Origin: Lunularia cruciata
Taxonomy: Eukaryota > Streptophyta > Marchantiopsida > Lunulariales > Lunulariaceae
Direction: 5' to 3'
DNA: 64,000 nucleotides
Assembly (NCBI GenBank): GCA_948567375.1
Contig: OX419756.1
Span: 23,166,552 to 23,230,551, forward strand
This document shows positions 10,876 through 22,241 of this stretch, one piece after another. The notes under the pieces were generated by a model. It saw only the letters and a list, made by a program, of their open reading frames with translations. It was not told the DNA's origin and did not search any database. Positions within the stretch are counted from its first letter, which is position 1. Each line of letters opens with the position of its first letter. Position numbers and translations under genes: made by a program.

Positions 10876-11860
10876 CTATGTAAGCTTTGTCAACCTTGTC
10901 AAGGCCTTGGCAATGGCACTAAATTCTTTAACATAGCGGCAATAGAAGTTTACCAACCCAAGGAATGCTTGCACTGTGCTCACATTTATAGGCCAAGGAA
11001 TACGTGCAATAGCCTCCACCTTTGTTTGATGAACACCAAGTCCTCCAAGGTAGATAGTGTAACCCAAATAATCAACTTGCTCATGGAAGAACCTACACTT
11101 CCTAGGATGTAATTTGAGTCTATGAGATCTCAACCTCTCAAACATCTCCAACAATTGTCTCTCATGCTCCTCAACAATAGTGCTATAGACCAAAATGTCA
11201 TCAATATAGCATCGAGCAAAATCCAATCCAGCTAGGATCCTATCCATAACCCTTTGGAACTCAACAGGAGTGTTCTTCAACCCAAACGGTAAGAACCTCC
11301 ACTGATATGACACATCCTTACCGTGAGGATCAATAGCCCAAATTGTTGTCTTGGACTTATCTTCCTCCCTTATCGGCATCTGATGATTTCCCGCTCAAAG
11401 ATCCAAAGTATTGAAGACCTTTGCATACCCAATTGCATCAAAAATCTCCTCTGGTGTAGGCATGGCATATCAATCAGCCCTAGTCTACCGGTTGATAGGA
11501 CAGTAAGCTCCACACATCCACCTATCTATGTAGTTTCCATGTATATCCTTCTTGGCTGGCATCACTATTGCTGATACATACTCTCCATTGAAATCTCCAC
11601 CAAAATAGCCTCAAAAAGATCACTACTCCGGCTCTAAATCAATGTCTTCTCCATCTCACTATATCAATAAGGACATTGGAAACTGGTGTATTGCTAGTCA
11701 ACTCAATCCATATACCAGATCCCTTAAGAGGACCAAAATCCTTCATATTAAAAGCAAAACAACTCGTGTGACTCCTCAAGAATCTCCAAACCCTCCGTCT
11801 TTCCTCTCTAGTAAGCTTGGGTCCAAGATCTGGCTCCCAAGTATCCTCTATAATTGTCAT
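10876..11860 (-). pseudogene. Reverse transcriptase of element E
   Basis: The frame at 10876-11379 holds REEDKSKTTIWAI, FLPFGLKNTPVEFQRVMD and the catalytic box RCYIDDILVYS, then LGYTIYLGGLGV and VQAFLGLVNFYCRYV. This is a Ty3/gypsy RT palm and connection. The preceding 480 bp hold the pre-RT segment (frame 11639-11860: REERRRVWRFLRSHTSCFAF) and the fingers, broken by stops. YIDD is intact, though the upstream part is not. Confidence 0.85.
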
Positions 11861-12239
11861 AGGAGTAGAAGACGTACTTGATGGCTGCTACATTGGGCCC
11901 TTGGGAGCAATTGTGTCATGCTTCCGATCACTAGAGGTCCTGACCACTAGAGGTCCCGACCTTTGTGTGAAAAACTTGCTCCACTCTAATTGCAAGCTCC
12001 ACACGTCCTCTTGCTGCATCCAAAGTGGACCAAGAGTGTAATCCAAGTAGCCCATGGTTGCTTGCATGGACTCTTATTAGACCACTCTCCCTAGTAGCTA
12101 TTGGCTATGTCCCAAGAATACCATGTCTACTCAGTCCATCGCCCCTAGCATGTGTCGGAATCATCTTGCTAGGCACATGGCTCACAAGTATCCGAGAGGT
12201 GATGCCTATCAAGCGCATCCAACACTGCTCTGCCAAGCC

Positions 12240-13165
12240 AAGGCTCACAATCCAGGTCAAACAATTCAGGTCCATAGCCTGACCTAACACTTGACTCCTG
12301 GATGCCTTTGACACTGCTAGAACAGCGGTAATACCGGTGCGTAAACCTATTGCCCGCTCTCTCTCATCAGCATTGGGCTCCACCAACTGTTGTAACTATG
12401 AGTCCCAAACAAGTCCAAATCCTCCCTCTCAAAAAGCATGAGAGCTTGGAAAACTCATGAGTGTGGGAAATGCGGCACTAGGCTGTCTAACTAGGTTCAC
12501 CACTGCCATAGGTGACCTACCGGCCACTACCACGGTCTGAGATTGACACCCAACATCCAAGATATCATCAACAAGGATGTGGTCAAGGCGTTGAATCCCA
12601 TCATAAGCACGTTGTAGAACCCCTTTGGGTAAGAGGTTTGTCTACCAAAGACAAAGATGATGAGCCCGTGATCCCACTCTGGCTGCATCTACAATATAGC
12701 GGGTCCCATCCAAGAATGGACTTGATGTGTACTTGCCACCACTCTAGTGCAAGAATCACCCATCAAAGGAACGTTCTCCATAAGGTAACCAGGAGATGTC
12801 ATAGTATCCATAATATCTCCCAAAACACACCAAAACAAGGATCCTAAAGACCCAAACCTTGGCAAGCACGTGTATGTCCTTTACATGGCCATCCATAAAT
12901 CACCAAGTGAATAGGTCCATATCTCTCTTGATCATGCGCCTCCAGTAAGGAAATGTCTATTGGTAGGGCCTTTTGGTAACCTCCGATTGCTAACAGGTAA
13001 TAACTCCGGATACTGATTGGCTAAGTGTGCCACATGATGTAGAGAGACTTGCCTAGCATTCTCATCTCTCTCTACATACAAGTACATATGTACTCATATA
13101 CCCACATATAATACCGCAGCTAGTCTAGTGCTAATCCCAAACAACTCCAATAGACATATCCCCTC
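12240..13165 (-). pseudogene. Cytosine-5 DNA methyltransferase domain captured in element E
   Basis: Between protease and RT the minus strand encodes a C5-methyltransferase in pieces. Motif I is LELFGISTRLAAVLYVGI at 13162-13097, followed after one stop by YLYVERDENARQV. Motif IV with the catalytic Pro-Cys is VIYGWPCKGHTRACQGLG (Cys codon about 12885-12883), then FWEIL. Motif VI is YLMENV (about 12787-12770). A motif-VIII-like DAARVGSRAHHLCLW starts at 12689, and a motif-IX/X-like EPNADERERAIGLRTG plus LGQAMDLN lies at 12386-12240. Length (about 300 codons), motif order and spacing fit the family, which transfers methyl groups to cytosine. Reading needs three frame changes and crosses several stops, so this copy is inactive. 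Gypsy and copia elements that captured such enzymes are known from algae and dinoflagellates; E would be a relative. Confidence 0.75.
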
Positions 13166-13693
13166 TATTGGATATTGCCAAGCAATGAGTGTGGTATCCA
13201 GAGGTGTCAAAGTAATCAACTCTGGAGGCTCATCCTCACACTCATCTGATGATGGTACCAAGGCTCCACTCCAAGCCTCTTGCACCAACTGATTTGCATG
13301 TTGTTGTAACACCTCCATTGAACTCCACAATGGAACATCCAAGGTGGATGGAACAATCCCACTCATACTCCAAATCCGAGTGATCTCCTTTGGTATTGGA
13401 GTATCCTTTGCATGGGTGTTCTCTTCCAACAAGTCACCGGGCCAAGTAACTACACCATTGAAAGCTAAAACTGATGTTGCCATGGTCTTGGACTGTAGTG
13501 AGCCAAGATTGCCACTACTGAAGTGAACTGGTAGGCGACATACATGTCCCTCACCAAACTGACAACCTGGTCTATAGGAGGTTGTTTCCTCCCTATAGTC
13601 AATATTGAAACCCATGGGGTATAACACTGCTCCCCCAACTAGCACATCATATGACTCAACTATTGTCGCAATAGCATGAGCTCTCACCACCAA
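13166..13693 (-). pseudogene. Protease C-terminal part and linker of element E
   Basis: Immediately left of the B1 LTR, the minus frame reads LVVRAHAIATIVESYDVLVG, then GGAVLYPMGFNIDY, corresponding to the C-terminal strands of a retroviral-type aspartic protease (the hydrophobic-hydrophobic-G-G/L motif). A linker with an acidic patch (SSDECEDEPPELI) leads directly into methyltransferase motif I in the same frame. The open frame extends to 13957 only by chance into the B1 LTR; residues encoded right of 13699 do not belong to E. Confidence 0.65.
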
Positions 13694-14054
13694 GCTATGG
13701 TGGTGCCCACATTTTTTGTTTTTTTCAAAATAAAGGAGAAGTGTATAGAGAAGTCGGATTGCGCCTGTATGGCCAAAGAAGGCAAAGAAAATTGCCTTTG
13801 GGATGAAACCCAAAGTAAAGTGACTTTGGGTCATAAGGCGAAGTACTTGGAAATGCCCTGTCAGCATACAATACGAAGTAAATTGTCTTCGGATCGGGAG
13901 GAGCTCAACCCGAGGCAAAGACAGTCTAACAACCTTTTGTCGGGGCGAGAAATTCAAGAAGGGGCCGTTTCAAAGCTGGCGGCTCATATGCGCGAAGGTT
14001 GATTGACAGTGATAGGTGCATGCCGGAGGTGTGATTTCTTGGTAGAAACTCGAA

Positions 14055-16678
14055 GTGACGGAAGACAAAGAATTGCAACTCTATAAAAATCAAAACTGCA
14101 ACGACAAAATGTCAAGCAATTTTCCTTTGCCGTTGAGGAGTTGTCTTGCAAGTGATTGGGGAAAGGGAAATAAAGTTGGACTCGGGTTAGTGCGCAAGGG
14201 AGAAGTCGCAAGAGAGAAATCGAGAGACAATAAGAAAGCAAAAGAGATGGGAGGAGGGAAGAAAAACTCCAAATTTGCAGTGAGAAATCATGCAATTTGG
14301 AGATTAGATGTAGTAGCAAGGATCGAAGTCTTGAGCCGACTTCGGATCACCTTTCTGGCATGGAACTGGAACGTTAGTTTTCCAAGATTTATGATAGAAA
14401 TCATCGAGAGTAAGTGTCTCGATGGTCCCGAGGAAGAAGGGAAGAGAGGAAATCCGGCTTGCTGGACAGAGTCGGATTGGAGACTCGTACTCGGGAAGGA
14501 GGCGGGTTTGGAGCAGGGAGCCACGTTCTTGGGGAAAGGAGAGATAGCCCGAGAAACGCAGGAGGTGAGAGATGCCTTCTCGTCAAAGAGAACGAAGAAT
14601 GGGTACAAGGTAGAAAGTTACAAAGATCCTGTCAAGAGAGGAATCGTGAGTGCTTTGATGGCAATCCTGAAGCCGGAGAGAACAACTTATGTGATGAAAC
14701 ACCAAGCGGTGTTCTTTCACAAATTGTTTGCAAGAGAATCAATTAATTGGGCAAGGTGTTTTCACAGGAGAACGAGGCAGATGGTGTGGAATCTACAAGA
14801 TTAGTCACCTCCATATTACATTGTGCCATTTGCGGCACACTTCTACCTCGGGCTCAATTTGCTGACCTCGGCGGAGCAAAATTGGATGGTGTCGCACTTT
14901 CATCCGGATGTGCGAAAGGAAGTCGATGTCGAGGAATAGCAATACATTCTCCAAATCCGGAGCACGGACGACTACTATGCAAAGATAGGGAAAAACGTGG
15001 AGGTTGTAGTAAGTACCCCAACGAAGAAGAGAACTCGGCACGCAGAAGCCAAAGAAAACAAGAAACCTCGGAAGATGCAGAAAAATAACCCAAGGCGAGG
15101 AATGGTGGTGATTGAGTCAGAAGATGAAGACTTAGAAGGCAAGGCCAAGCTCAAGACGGAGGACTCGGAACGTGAGGAGGAACCTAAGCTGACACTACAA
15201 AGCGGAGATACTAGTAGTGACAATGAAGACGGCGGAGAAATGACCTCGGCACCAGCGGCTGAAGAATACAAAGAAGAAGTGCAAGCCGAAGTAGAAGCCA
15301 AAGACAATGCGGCGGTGGAAGACAAAGTACCGGTGCTCAAGGAGAAGAAGATTGCAGTACAGCAAGGAGTTCGCTCGAGACATAAGGCGAAGTGTGAGGC
15401 AGGGCCGAGTAAAGTGAAGGAAGAGGCAGAAGACAGCACGGGTAGTGAGGCATCAATCCCAATACAAAGACTTCAAAGAAGAAGGCGCGTATCAGGAGAA
15501 CACAAGGAGAAACAAGAAATTACTCCGCGGGAGGAAGAAGTTGCCAGCGAGGGAGTAGAGTACCTGCGAGAGGTAGTGTGCCCGCTATTGGTGAAGTTGG
15601 AGCGGAAGAAGAAGGAGATGCAGTCAACTTGTCCAGAAGTAAAGACTGTATTGCAGGTGGAAGCACGATTAGAAGAGGAGAACTCGGAGTTGAAGAGGAG
15701 TATAACTTGAGGTGAGAAGGAGAGAGAAGTACTGCGAGCGAAAGCAGTAGAGAGAAGTCAGGTAATTGAAGACCTGAAGAGAGAAGTGAGCTATCGAGAG
15801 GATCTTGCAAGGCAGAGTGACATCGCAAGAGAGAGACAGGTAGTGGAGCACAAAATCTTGAAGCAGCAGTTTGCTGATTCAAGAGTAGAGCTTATCCATA
15901 CTATGGCGAGGGTAGCATCAAAGGAACAAGAGCTTGATCAAGTGAGAGTATGGAGGAGAAGAAGCAACTCTGGCAAAGAGAGTTGTCTGTGCGGTATAGA
16001 GAAGAAAAGAGATTACGAGAGTTACTTTGTAATCAGGAAGAGAAAGTTGTACAGAAGGAGAAAGAGAAGGAAGCGGTGAAAGCCGAGTTCGAGGAAGAGT
16101 TGGTGATGTACAGAGAGGAATGGCTTGCAGATCGGGAACAAGAACGAAAGACAAGATTGGAGCCATTGAAGGAGATAGTCCTCAGAGTGAATGCAATGTT
16201 AAGTACATAAGTCAGCGTTCAAATTGAAGAAGCGCAACTGCACGAGTTGAAGTTGTTGGTGCAGGAGACGAGGCGAAGACAAGCAAAGGATACAGAGATG
16301 AATGCCTTGTTAATCAAACTAAGAACTCGTGTAGATAGAAAGGTGTTAGAAGTAGAGGATAACATTTCAATTAGATTAGACTTAGTGAAAATAGAGTTAG
16401 AAAAGCTTCGGAAAGATGTTAAGGCAAAACCCAAAGTAGATACCATAGGAATCCAAATGTCTTCGGAGTTGCCCTCAGAGACATTAGAGAAGAGTGGGTC
16501 AAAAGATGAAGAGTTAGATAGATTACCCACTAGTGCAATTTCAGATCAAGAAAGAGAATTGCTGGATCTGGTAGAAGAAGTAGAAGATCTGAAACCCGAG
16601 GAAAATGTAGTAGGAAGTAAGATTACTTCGGGTTCGGGTTTGAAAGCCAATGATGATGTAGACATTGGATTGGAGTAG
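14055..16678 (+). pseudogene. U3-encoded basic/acidic coiled-coil protein of the B LTR (copy B1)
   Basis: A single frame runs from 14055 to 15710 with nonsense codons at 14802 and about 14937, then on to about 15950. A frameshift moves it to the frame that ends at 16678, for roughly 870 codons in all. The first 300 residues look globular (NHAIWRLDVVARIEVLSRL, MKHQAVFFHKLFARE, HFYLGLNLLTSAEQNW). Next comes a Lys/Glu/Ser-rich acidic stretch, then about 450 residues of heptad-like coiled coil (KEREVLRAKAVERSQVIEDL and similar). B2 and B3 preserve the same protein text, so it was coding. Function unknown; the plan resembles plant 'gypsy-type transposon' or plant-mobile-domain proteins, but I did not establish homology. 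Confidence 0.6.
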
Positions 16679-16793
16679 AAACCGATTTGAGATTTGAAGG
16701 GGCAGATATGAAGAGGTGCATTGTCATTTCGGATCTGCAGGTTAGAACAGTTGTTGTAGAATGGTATAGTTGTTAGAAACTATTGATTGCTTC

Positions 16794-16805
16794 ACTATTT
16801 AAGAG
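16794..16805 (+). promoter_or_regulatory. LTR-B TATA-like box
   Basis: The word actatttaagag lies about 670 bp before the LTR end and is preserved in copy B3 (about 32265-32276) and, inverted, in the minus-strand copies. It follows the end of the U3 ORF, as expected for a promoter driving the genomic RNA. Confidence 0.4.
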
Positions 16806-17470
16806 TGGCATTCGTAGGAAATTGTTATTCAGTGCTCATTATTTCTGAGAATAGATAAAGCAAAGTGCTGTGAAGTAGTGCTCATCGCTTGAGCTTGATT
16901 CCGGGTATCAATTTTGCAATTGTGTTTGTGAGTGTTTGGAGAAATTTGAAGTGCAAATCAGAGTGCTTGTTGGATGTTGGATTCCACAGCCTTGATCTTC
17001 ATTCTGTGTGTTTGATCCTTAGTGAAGTGCAATCAAAGCAATGCCTTGACAGATCTGAGAGGAATTGTAGTGTTGGTAGTATTTTGCATTTGTAAGTGCA
17101 GTGCAAAGTTGATGTGAAGCGATTTTGATTGAGGAAGTTGTGCCTTTAGTGGAGGGGTAGAACACAATTTTGAGGCGAAGTCGTTTTGCAGTGAAGTGCC
17201 GTTTTTGGGGGAGCCTGAATCATCACAATCAAGATTGTTTGGAAAGAATTGAAGGATTTGTGATTAAGGAGTGTGAATTTGTGACAAGACTGCGAGTCAA
17301 TGCTTGTTACTCTCTTCTAGGTGTGGTTTCTACCTGAGAGATTAAAGACGCAACCAAGAAGAACTACATGTTACTGTTTGACTTCGTATTTCTGACTCGT
17401 GTCTCTATTGGAACAAACTTTACTTACCCGATTACCGCAAAAGTGATATTTGCCGGGTTGTCACAGCTAT

Positions 17471-18693
17471 CAGTCATATGACCAAGCTGAACGTAGACAA
17501 CAAGCTCCCCATGTGTGATGTATTATGTCGAACTACCACCTAGAGATGTCTGGATCTAAAATAGACACCTCTCCACATTGGTCTTCTGTAACTCCAAACC
17601 AACAATTGCAACCTTCCCCAACATAAAGGGCCGCTCACCAGAGTCTAACAAGACTCTATGTGGTGTATAGACCTTCCCTAATGGTCCCACCAAACAGAAA
17701 ATCCCCCTTTGGCTATCCAATAAGACAACACCAAGTGTGAACCGTGCTCTCTCAAAGGCCGGTCTAGTTGGCAACTCCTCTAGTCTAGCCGTTACTGCCT
17801 GCCATAAACCATTGGTCACTGAATGGATCCCATGCTCCTCAACCAAGTCAACTCCACTATCAACCACCTCTACTCTAGTAGTAGGAACCACATCATCCTT
17901 ACTCTCACACAACATGGGGTCAACTCCCGATGTAAACATGTCACTGGTTGAAAACAAAGAGCAACGCATAATCAGCTTAGCCGCCTCTAACATTGTGATA
18001 GACTCAGTCTGTGTAGTAGCAAGTGGCTGACAAGTTAGTAGTCCATCACCACCTACCATACCTGCATTGGGACATCTAGGAGCCTTGGATGTCATCTGCA
18101 ATGCCTCAGATAGTATGAAAGACTAAGGAAGTCTGACCTGTCTTCTAACCTCTCCTCTTTGTGGGTCCAACTCCACTAATGCTCCTCTAGGCTTTGTAGC
18201 ATGTACTGCACTCCTAGTCATTGTTGCATATGCATCCACCTTTGTTGCTCTACACATGAAGTCCAAAGCATCTCTATCACCAGCATATGAGGTGGAAGCC
18301 TCAACACCTAAATCTGATCTCCTCTTAGCAATGGCCATACTAGCCGATCTCTACTCCAACTGCTCAATCCGAGTAGCCATAGTTTTATCATAAGTAAGGG
18401 CAGGTATTGCACCCCTACTGGGTGTAGATCCTTTACCACCACCTCTATCACCTCATCCTCCATGAACTGGAGCTCCTCTACTACTTGCCATAGCAGCCTT
18501 ACCACTTTGTAACTCCAAGTGTATGTCAAAACATCGGTCACTAGTGTGACCAAATTTGTGGCAATGCTCACACTGCCTCTATGTTGGTTGTAATGCACCC
18601 AAGGTATCAGGTCTGCTGCACTAAGTACACTCTCTCCAATGGTGAGGTCCACCACAAGTCCAACAAGCAACACCATCACTCACTGGCTACTGT
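17471..18693 (-). pseudogene. Gag C-terminus (zinc knuckles) and protease N-terminus of element E
   Basis: From 18693 the minus strand encodes two zinc knuckles, CWTCGGPHHWREC (18627-18663) and CEHCHKFGHTSDRC (18532-18573), the nucleic-acid-binding end of gag. The frame at 17556-18101 ends with RVLLDSGERPFMLGKVAIVG, the aspartic protease active site with DSG at about 17645. GELVVYVQLGHMTDS then reaches the B1 insertion at 17470 and continues at 13693. The N-terminal gag is missing because a B LTR begins at 18694. Stops separate the knuckles from the protease frame. Confidence 0.7.
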
Positions 18694-19270
18694 TGTGACA
18701 ACCCGGCAAATATCACTTTTGCGGTAATCTGGTAAATAAAGTTTTTTCCCACAAAGATACTAGTCAAAATTGGTCAAATACAAAGTCAAATGTCAAAATG
18801 TAGTTCTTCTTGATTTTGTCTTTAATCTCTCAAGTAGCAACTACACCCAGAAGAGAGTAACAAGCATTGACTTGCAGTCACGTCACAAATCAGCACTCGT
18901 TAATCACAACTCCATCAAATCTTTCCAAACAATCTTGATTGTGATGATTTAGGCTCTCTCAAAAACGGCACTTCATTGAAAAATGACTTTGTCTTAGAAT
19001 TTTGTTCCACCCCTCCATTGAAAGCACAACTTCCTTGATCAAAATTGCTTCACATCAATTTTGCGTTGCACTCACAAATGCAAAATACTACCAAAATTAC
19101 AATTCCTCTCAGATCAGTCAGGGCATTGCTTTGATTGCACTTCACTCAAGATCAAACACACAAAATGAAGATCAAGGCTGCGGAATCCAACATCCAACAA
19201 GCACATTGACTTGCACTTCAAATTTCTCCATACACTCACACATACACACACAATGTTGATACTCAGAATC

Positions 19271-19322
19271 AAGCTCAAGCGACAAGCTCAAGCGACAAGC
19301 TCAAGCGACAAGCTCAAGCGAC
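19271..19322. repeat. 13-bp tandem repeat, four copies
   Basis: The unit aagctcaagcgac is repeated four times plus a partial copy inside the R-U5 region of B2. Other B LTRs (near 16885, 32358 and 48950) have the sequence once, so it expanded after this copy inserted. Confidence 0.9.
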
Positions 19323-19772
19323 AAGCACTATGCATAGCACTTTGCTTTATCTATTCTCAAAAATAATGAGCACTAAACAACATGTGACTATGAATGCCTC
19401 TCTTAAATAGTGAAGCAAATGATAGTTACTAACAACTATACCATTTTCTAACAACTCTTCTAACCTACAAATCCAAAATGACAAACCACCTCTTCATATC
19501 TGCCTCTTCAAATCTCAAAACTATTACTACCCCAATCTAATGTCAACCTTGACTTTGGCTTCCAATCCCTATGATCCCTTGATAATTTCACCATCCTCGG
19601 GTCTATCTAATCCTACTCCTAACTCTTCTATTTCTACAATTTCTTCACTACAAACTACAATTGAGGTCTTGGGTAATCTTTCCAACTCTATATCTCCTAA
19701 CCCACTCTTCTCTAAAGTTTTAGAGAACAACTCCAAAGACCCTTGTACTCCTACTTCTACAACATCGGGTCT

Positions 19773-21890
19773 TCATAATTCTTGTACCTCATTATGAATT
19801 TTATCTAACTCCGCTCTGACAAGATGAAGTCTGAGACACACATTGTCCCCCACCTCTAACATCTGCCTATCTACACGATCTCGCAAATGAATTAATAAAT
19901 TATTCAACTCCGTGTCCTTCACCTTTGTCTTGCACGTCTCTTGCACTAATAACTTCAGCTCATGCAATCTCGCCTCCTTGATTTTACCTTCAACTTCTAT
20001 GCTCAACATTGCCTTGATTTCAATGATGACTCCTTCCACCTCATTTGCTTCTCCTTCTTCCTTTCTTCCTCCAACTCACTATGATACATCTCGAGCTCAT
20101 CTTCAAATTTGGCCTTCAATGCCTACTTCTCCATTTGATTCATAGAGATTTGCTCCTCTACCATCCGCACCAATCAAATTTGGCCTTCAATGCCTCCTAA
20201 CTCTTGTTGCCAGGCTTGATCTTTCTCCGTTGCCTTCTTCTTGAGACTCTCCAACTCTTGCTCCATCACCGGTGTAATTGCTTTTGAGTGAATTAACTCT
20301 ACACGCGCATCTGCAATTCCCCTTTCAACATTGCAACCAATGCGGTCATCTCCTTTGCCTCCTTGCAACTCTTTACTAGTTCCTCCTTTGTCACCTCAAA
20401 GTCCTTACTCCAAAGAACCTCTTCAACCCAAAGTTCTTTGACTTCCATCTCCACTCTTGTCAACTAACTTCATAACAATGAGGTTTCCACACTTTAGGTC
20501 TTCACTACTGCCAGCTCATCTTGCACCTCAAGATTGGCACTTACCATCTCCATCTTCTTCTGCTATAGCAACATCAATAGCAGACATACTACCTTAGACA
20601 AATAGTCCACTCCTTTGCACTTTGTGCCATTGGCTCGGCCTTTATGTTCCGACCACTCTACTTCTTGCACCTTGCTCCAAAGTTGCAATCTTCGCATCTT
20701 CAAAGTTTCTTCCTCTGAGCTTTCTTCCTCTTCCCAAGTAGCTTTACTGGGCCCCACTTTAGATGCAGTCATAACATTCTTCTCCTTGGCAGTCCGGGGT
20801 TGTGTCATGACTTCCTCTCCCTTCTTCTTCTCACTTCTTTGTTCAAGCATGCAAACTTGACTTGGCTTTCCTACCTCAATCATCGGCTTTTGTGTATGCT
20901 GAACCTCCACTTTGCCTTTGCTGCCACTGCTCAATTCTTTGCTTCATAGCGTGAACTCCTCTTCTTCTCTTGACAATTCTTCCTTTGATCCAGTTTCTCC
21001 TTTCGACTCTTCTACTGATTCCGGCGTGGCTTCCTTCGTCTTCACTACCACTGCCGTTGGGTTAAGCTTTGGAACTTTCTGGGGCTGGACTATTGTAACA
21101 CAACTCTCAAGCTTGGCTCTCTTTCTAGCCCTTGGAAGGTCAATTGCTATGATTTTCTCCTTCTCACTCTTCTTGTAGTAGTCATCCCTATCTTGCACTC
21201 TCTCCATATAATATCGCTCATCTACATCTGCCTCCTTCCGCAAATCTAGATGAAAGTGCGAGCACATGCAATTTTGTTCTTCCGAGGTCAACAAGTTCAA
21301 TCCAACATAAAAGTGCATTGTGAAGGACACAAAACAATGTGGTGGCATATCCATTCTCCATCCCGAAATCATCTGCCCCACTCTCAAATGCAGACATTTT
21401 GCCAAATCGACTACCTCCCCTGCAAACATTTGGTGAAAGAACACCACTTGTTGAAGAGTAACATTGGTAGTTTGCTCTAGCTTGAACATTGCAATCATTG
21501 TGCTTACTATCTCTCTTTGTGCAGGGTCTCTATAACGTCCATCTTATACCCATTCTTGGTGCAAGGTTGATTAAACTAAATCCTCACTTTGGCAGTGTCT
21601 TCTGAAGCATCACACTTCAGATAGAAGGTGGTACCTCCTACCTCTCCTGCTTTTCTTCCAAAAACAACTCTCCAATCCGCCTCCGTCCATCACCCAAGAT
21701 TCCCTCTCTTCCCCTCGTGCTTTGGTCCATCCTTGCAATTGCTTGTTGCAATTTCTACCATGAACTTGGAAAACTGAAGTTCTTGTTCCAAGCCAAGAAT
21801 GTGATACAAAGTCTCTTCAAGACTCCAATCCGCGCTATTACTTCTAATCTACAAATTGCAAGCCCTGTCACTGCACTCTACTTACTCACT
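19773..21890 (-). pseudogene. U3-encoded coiled-coil protein of the B LTR (copy B2)
   Basis: The best-preserved part of the B-LTR protein is at 20944-21498 (184 codons): QQVVFFHQMFAGEVVDLAKC, then FVSFTMHFYVGLNLLTSEEQ, RARKRAKLESCVTIVQPQKV and an acidic tail. Downstream frames at 20563-20934, 20174-20368 and 19773-20039 continue the coiled coil (LLVQETCKTKVKDTELNNLL). It reads through the position where B1 has a stop at 14802, so that stop is private to B1. Function unknown. Confidence 0.55.
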
Positions 21891-22241
21891 TTTGGGATCA
21901 TTGTGTGCTTTCTCACCTTCTTCTTGTGGAAGATTGTTCCCGAGATCCTAACCCACTCCTCTTCCTACAGATTTGCAATTTGCATTACTTCGGGTCGACT
22001 CTAAAAAGGAATTGGGTAGCGACTAATCATTGCTCTACTTCCTCACACAACTTGTAATTTTATAGTCCTTCTTGATTGGTTGTTCTTCAGTTGCTCCTCC
22101 TCTCTTGTCTCCGATTCAGTGAATTTTTTTTCCTATCACTATCAAGAAGTTCTTGATCCCAAGGTCATTACTTTCTTCCCGCATACTTTCTTGATTGGGC
22201 TAACTCCAAAGAAGTCTGTTATAGGTTCTTTGGATCAAATC

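Larger units (their letters stand above)
13699..17465 (+). mobile_element. B1: 3767-bp solo LTR of family B, TSD GCTAT
   Basis: The unit is flanked by GCTAT on both sides (13694-13698 and 17466-17470). It starts GGTGGTGCCCACA, one substitution from the TGTGGTGCCCACA start seen at 45780, and ends GGGTTGTCACA. The same 3' end is followed at 32878 by a primer site, and the same start is preceded at 45781 by a purine tract after an integrase, which identifies the whole unit as an LTR. U3 carries a long coiled-coil ORF; a TATA-like site lies near 16794, leaving about 670 bp of R-U5. It inserted in element E. Confidence 0.85.
8634..18693 (-). mobile_element. Element E: Ty3/gypsy retrotransposon with DNA methyltransferase and PHD finger
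   Basis: Reading the minus strand gives, in order, gag zinc knuckles (18.69-18.53 kb), aspartic protease (from about 17.65 kb, continuing at 13.69 kb), a C5 DNA methyltransferase (13.17-12.24 kb), RT (11.86-10.88), RNase H (10.82-10.45), integrase (10.35-9.2) and a PHD finger (9.14-8.80). A B-type solo LTR (13699-17465) splits the protease region; removing it and one GCTAT copy rejoins the frame. A second B LTR truncates the gag side at 18693. Integrase after RNase H makes it Ty3/gypsy. LTRs were not identified with confidence. All domains carry stops or frameshifts, so this is a dead copy. Confidence 0.8.
18694..22241 (-). mobile_element. B2: family-B LTR, 5' end missing
   Basis: On the plus strand it starts TGTGACAACCCGGCAAATAT, the reverse complement of the B 3' end, and runs 3548 bp until a C LTR begins at 22242. 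The text matches B1 throughout in inverted order: R-U5 at 18694-19390 and the coiled-coil ORF at 19.7-21.9 kb. The terminal TGTGG.. start is not reached, so about 200 bp or more are lost or displaced. It abuts gag of element E on the left. Confidence 0.75.

Noticed and set aside
13094-13957. 287-codon minus open frame as one gene
   Set aside because: Its right 260 bp lie in the B1 LTR and only the left part is element E; the join is an insertion boundary with a GCTAT duplication.
14288-15882. Long Ser/Leu-rich minus-strand frames
   Set aside because: They are antisense shadows of the Glu/Lys-rich coiled-coil ORF and have no motif of their own.
19261-19330. Regular 13-bp repeats considered as a CRISPR-like array
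   Set aside because: There are no spacers; it is a simple tandem expansion inside a retrotransposon LTR.
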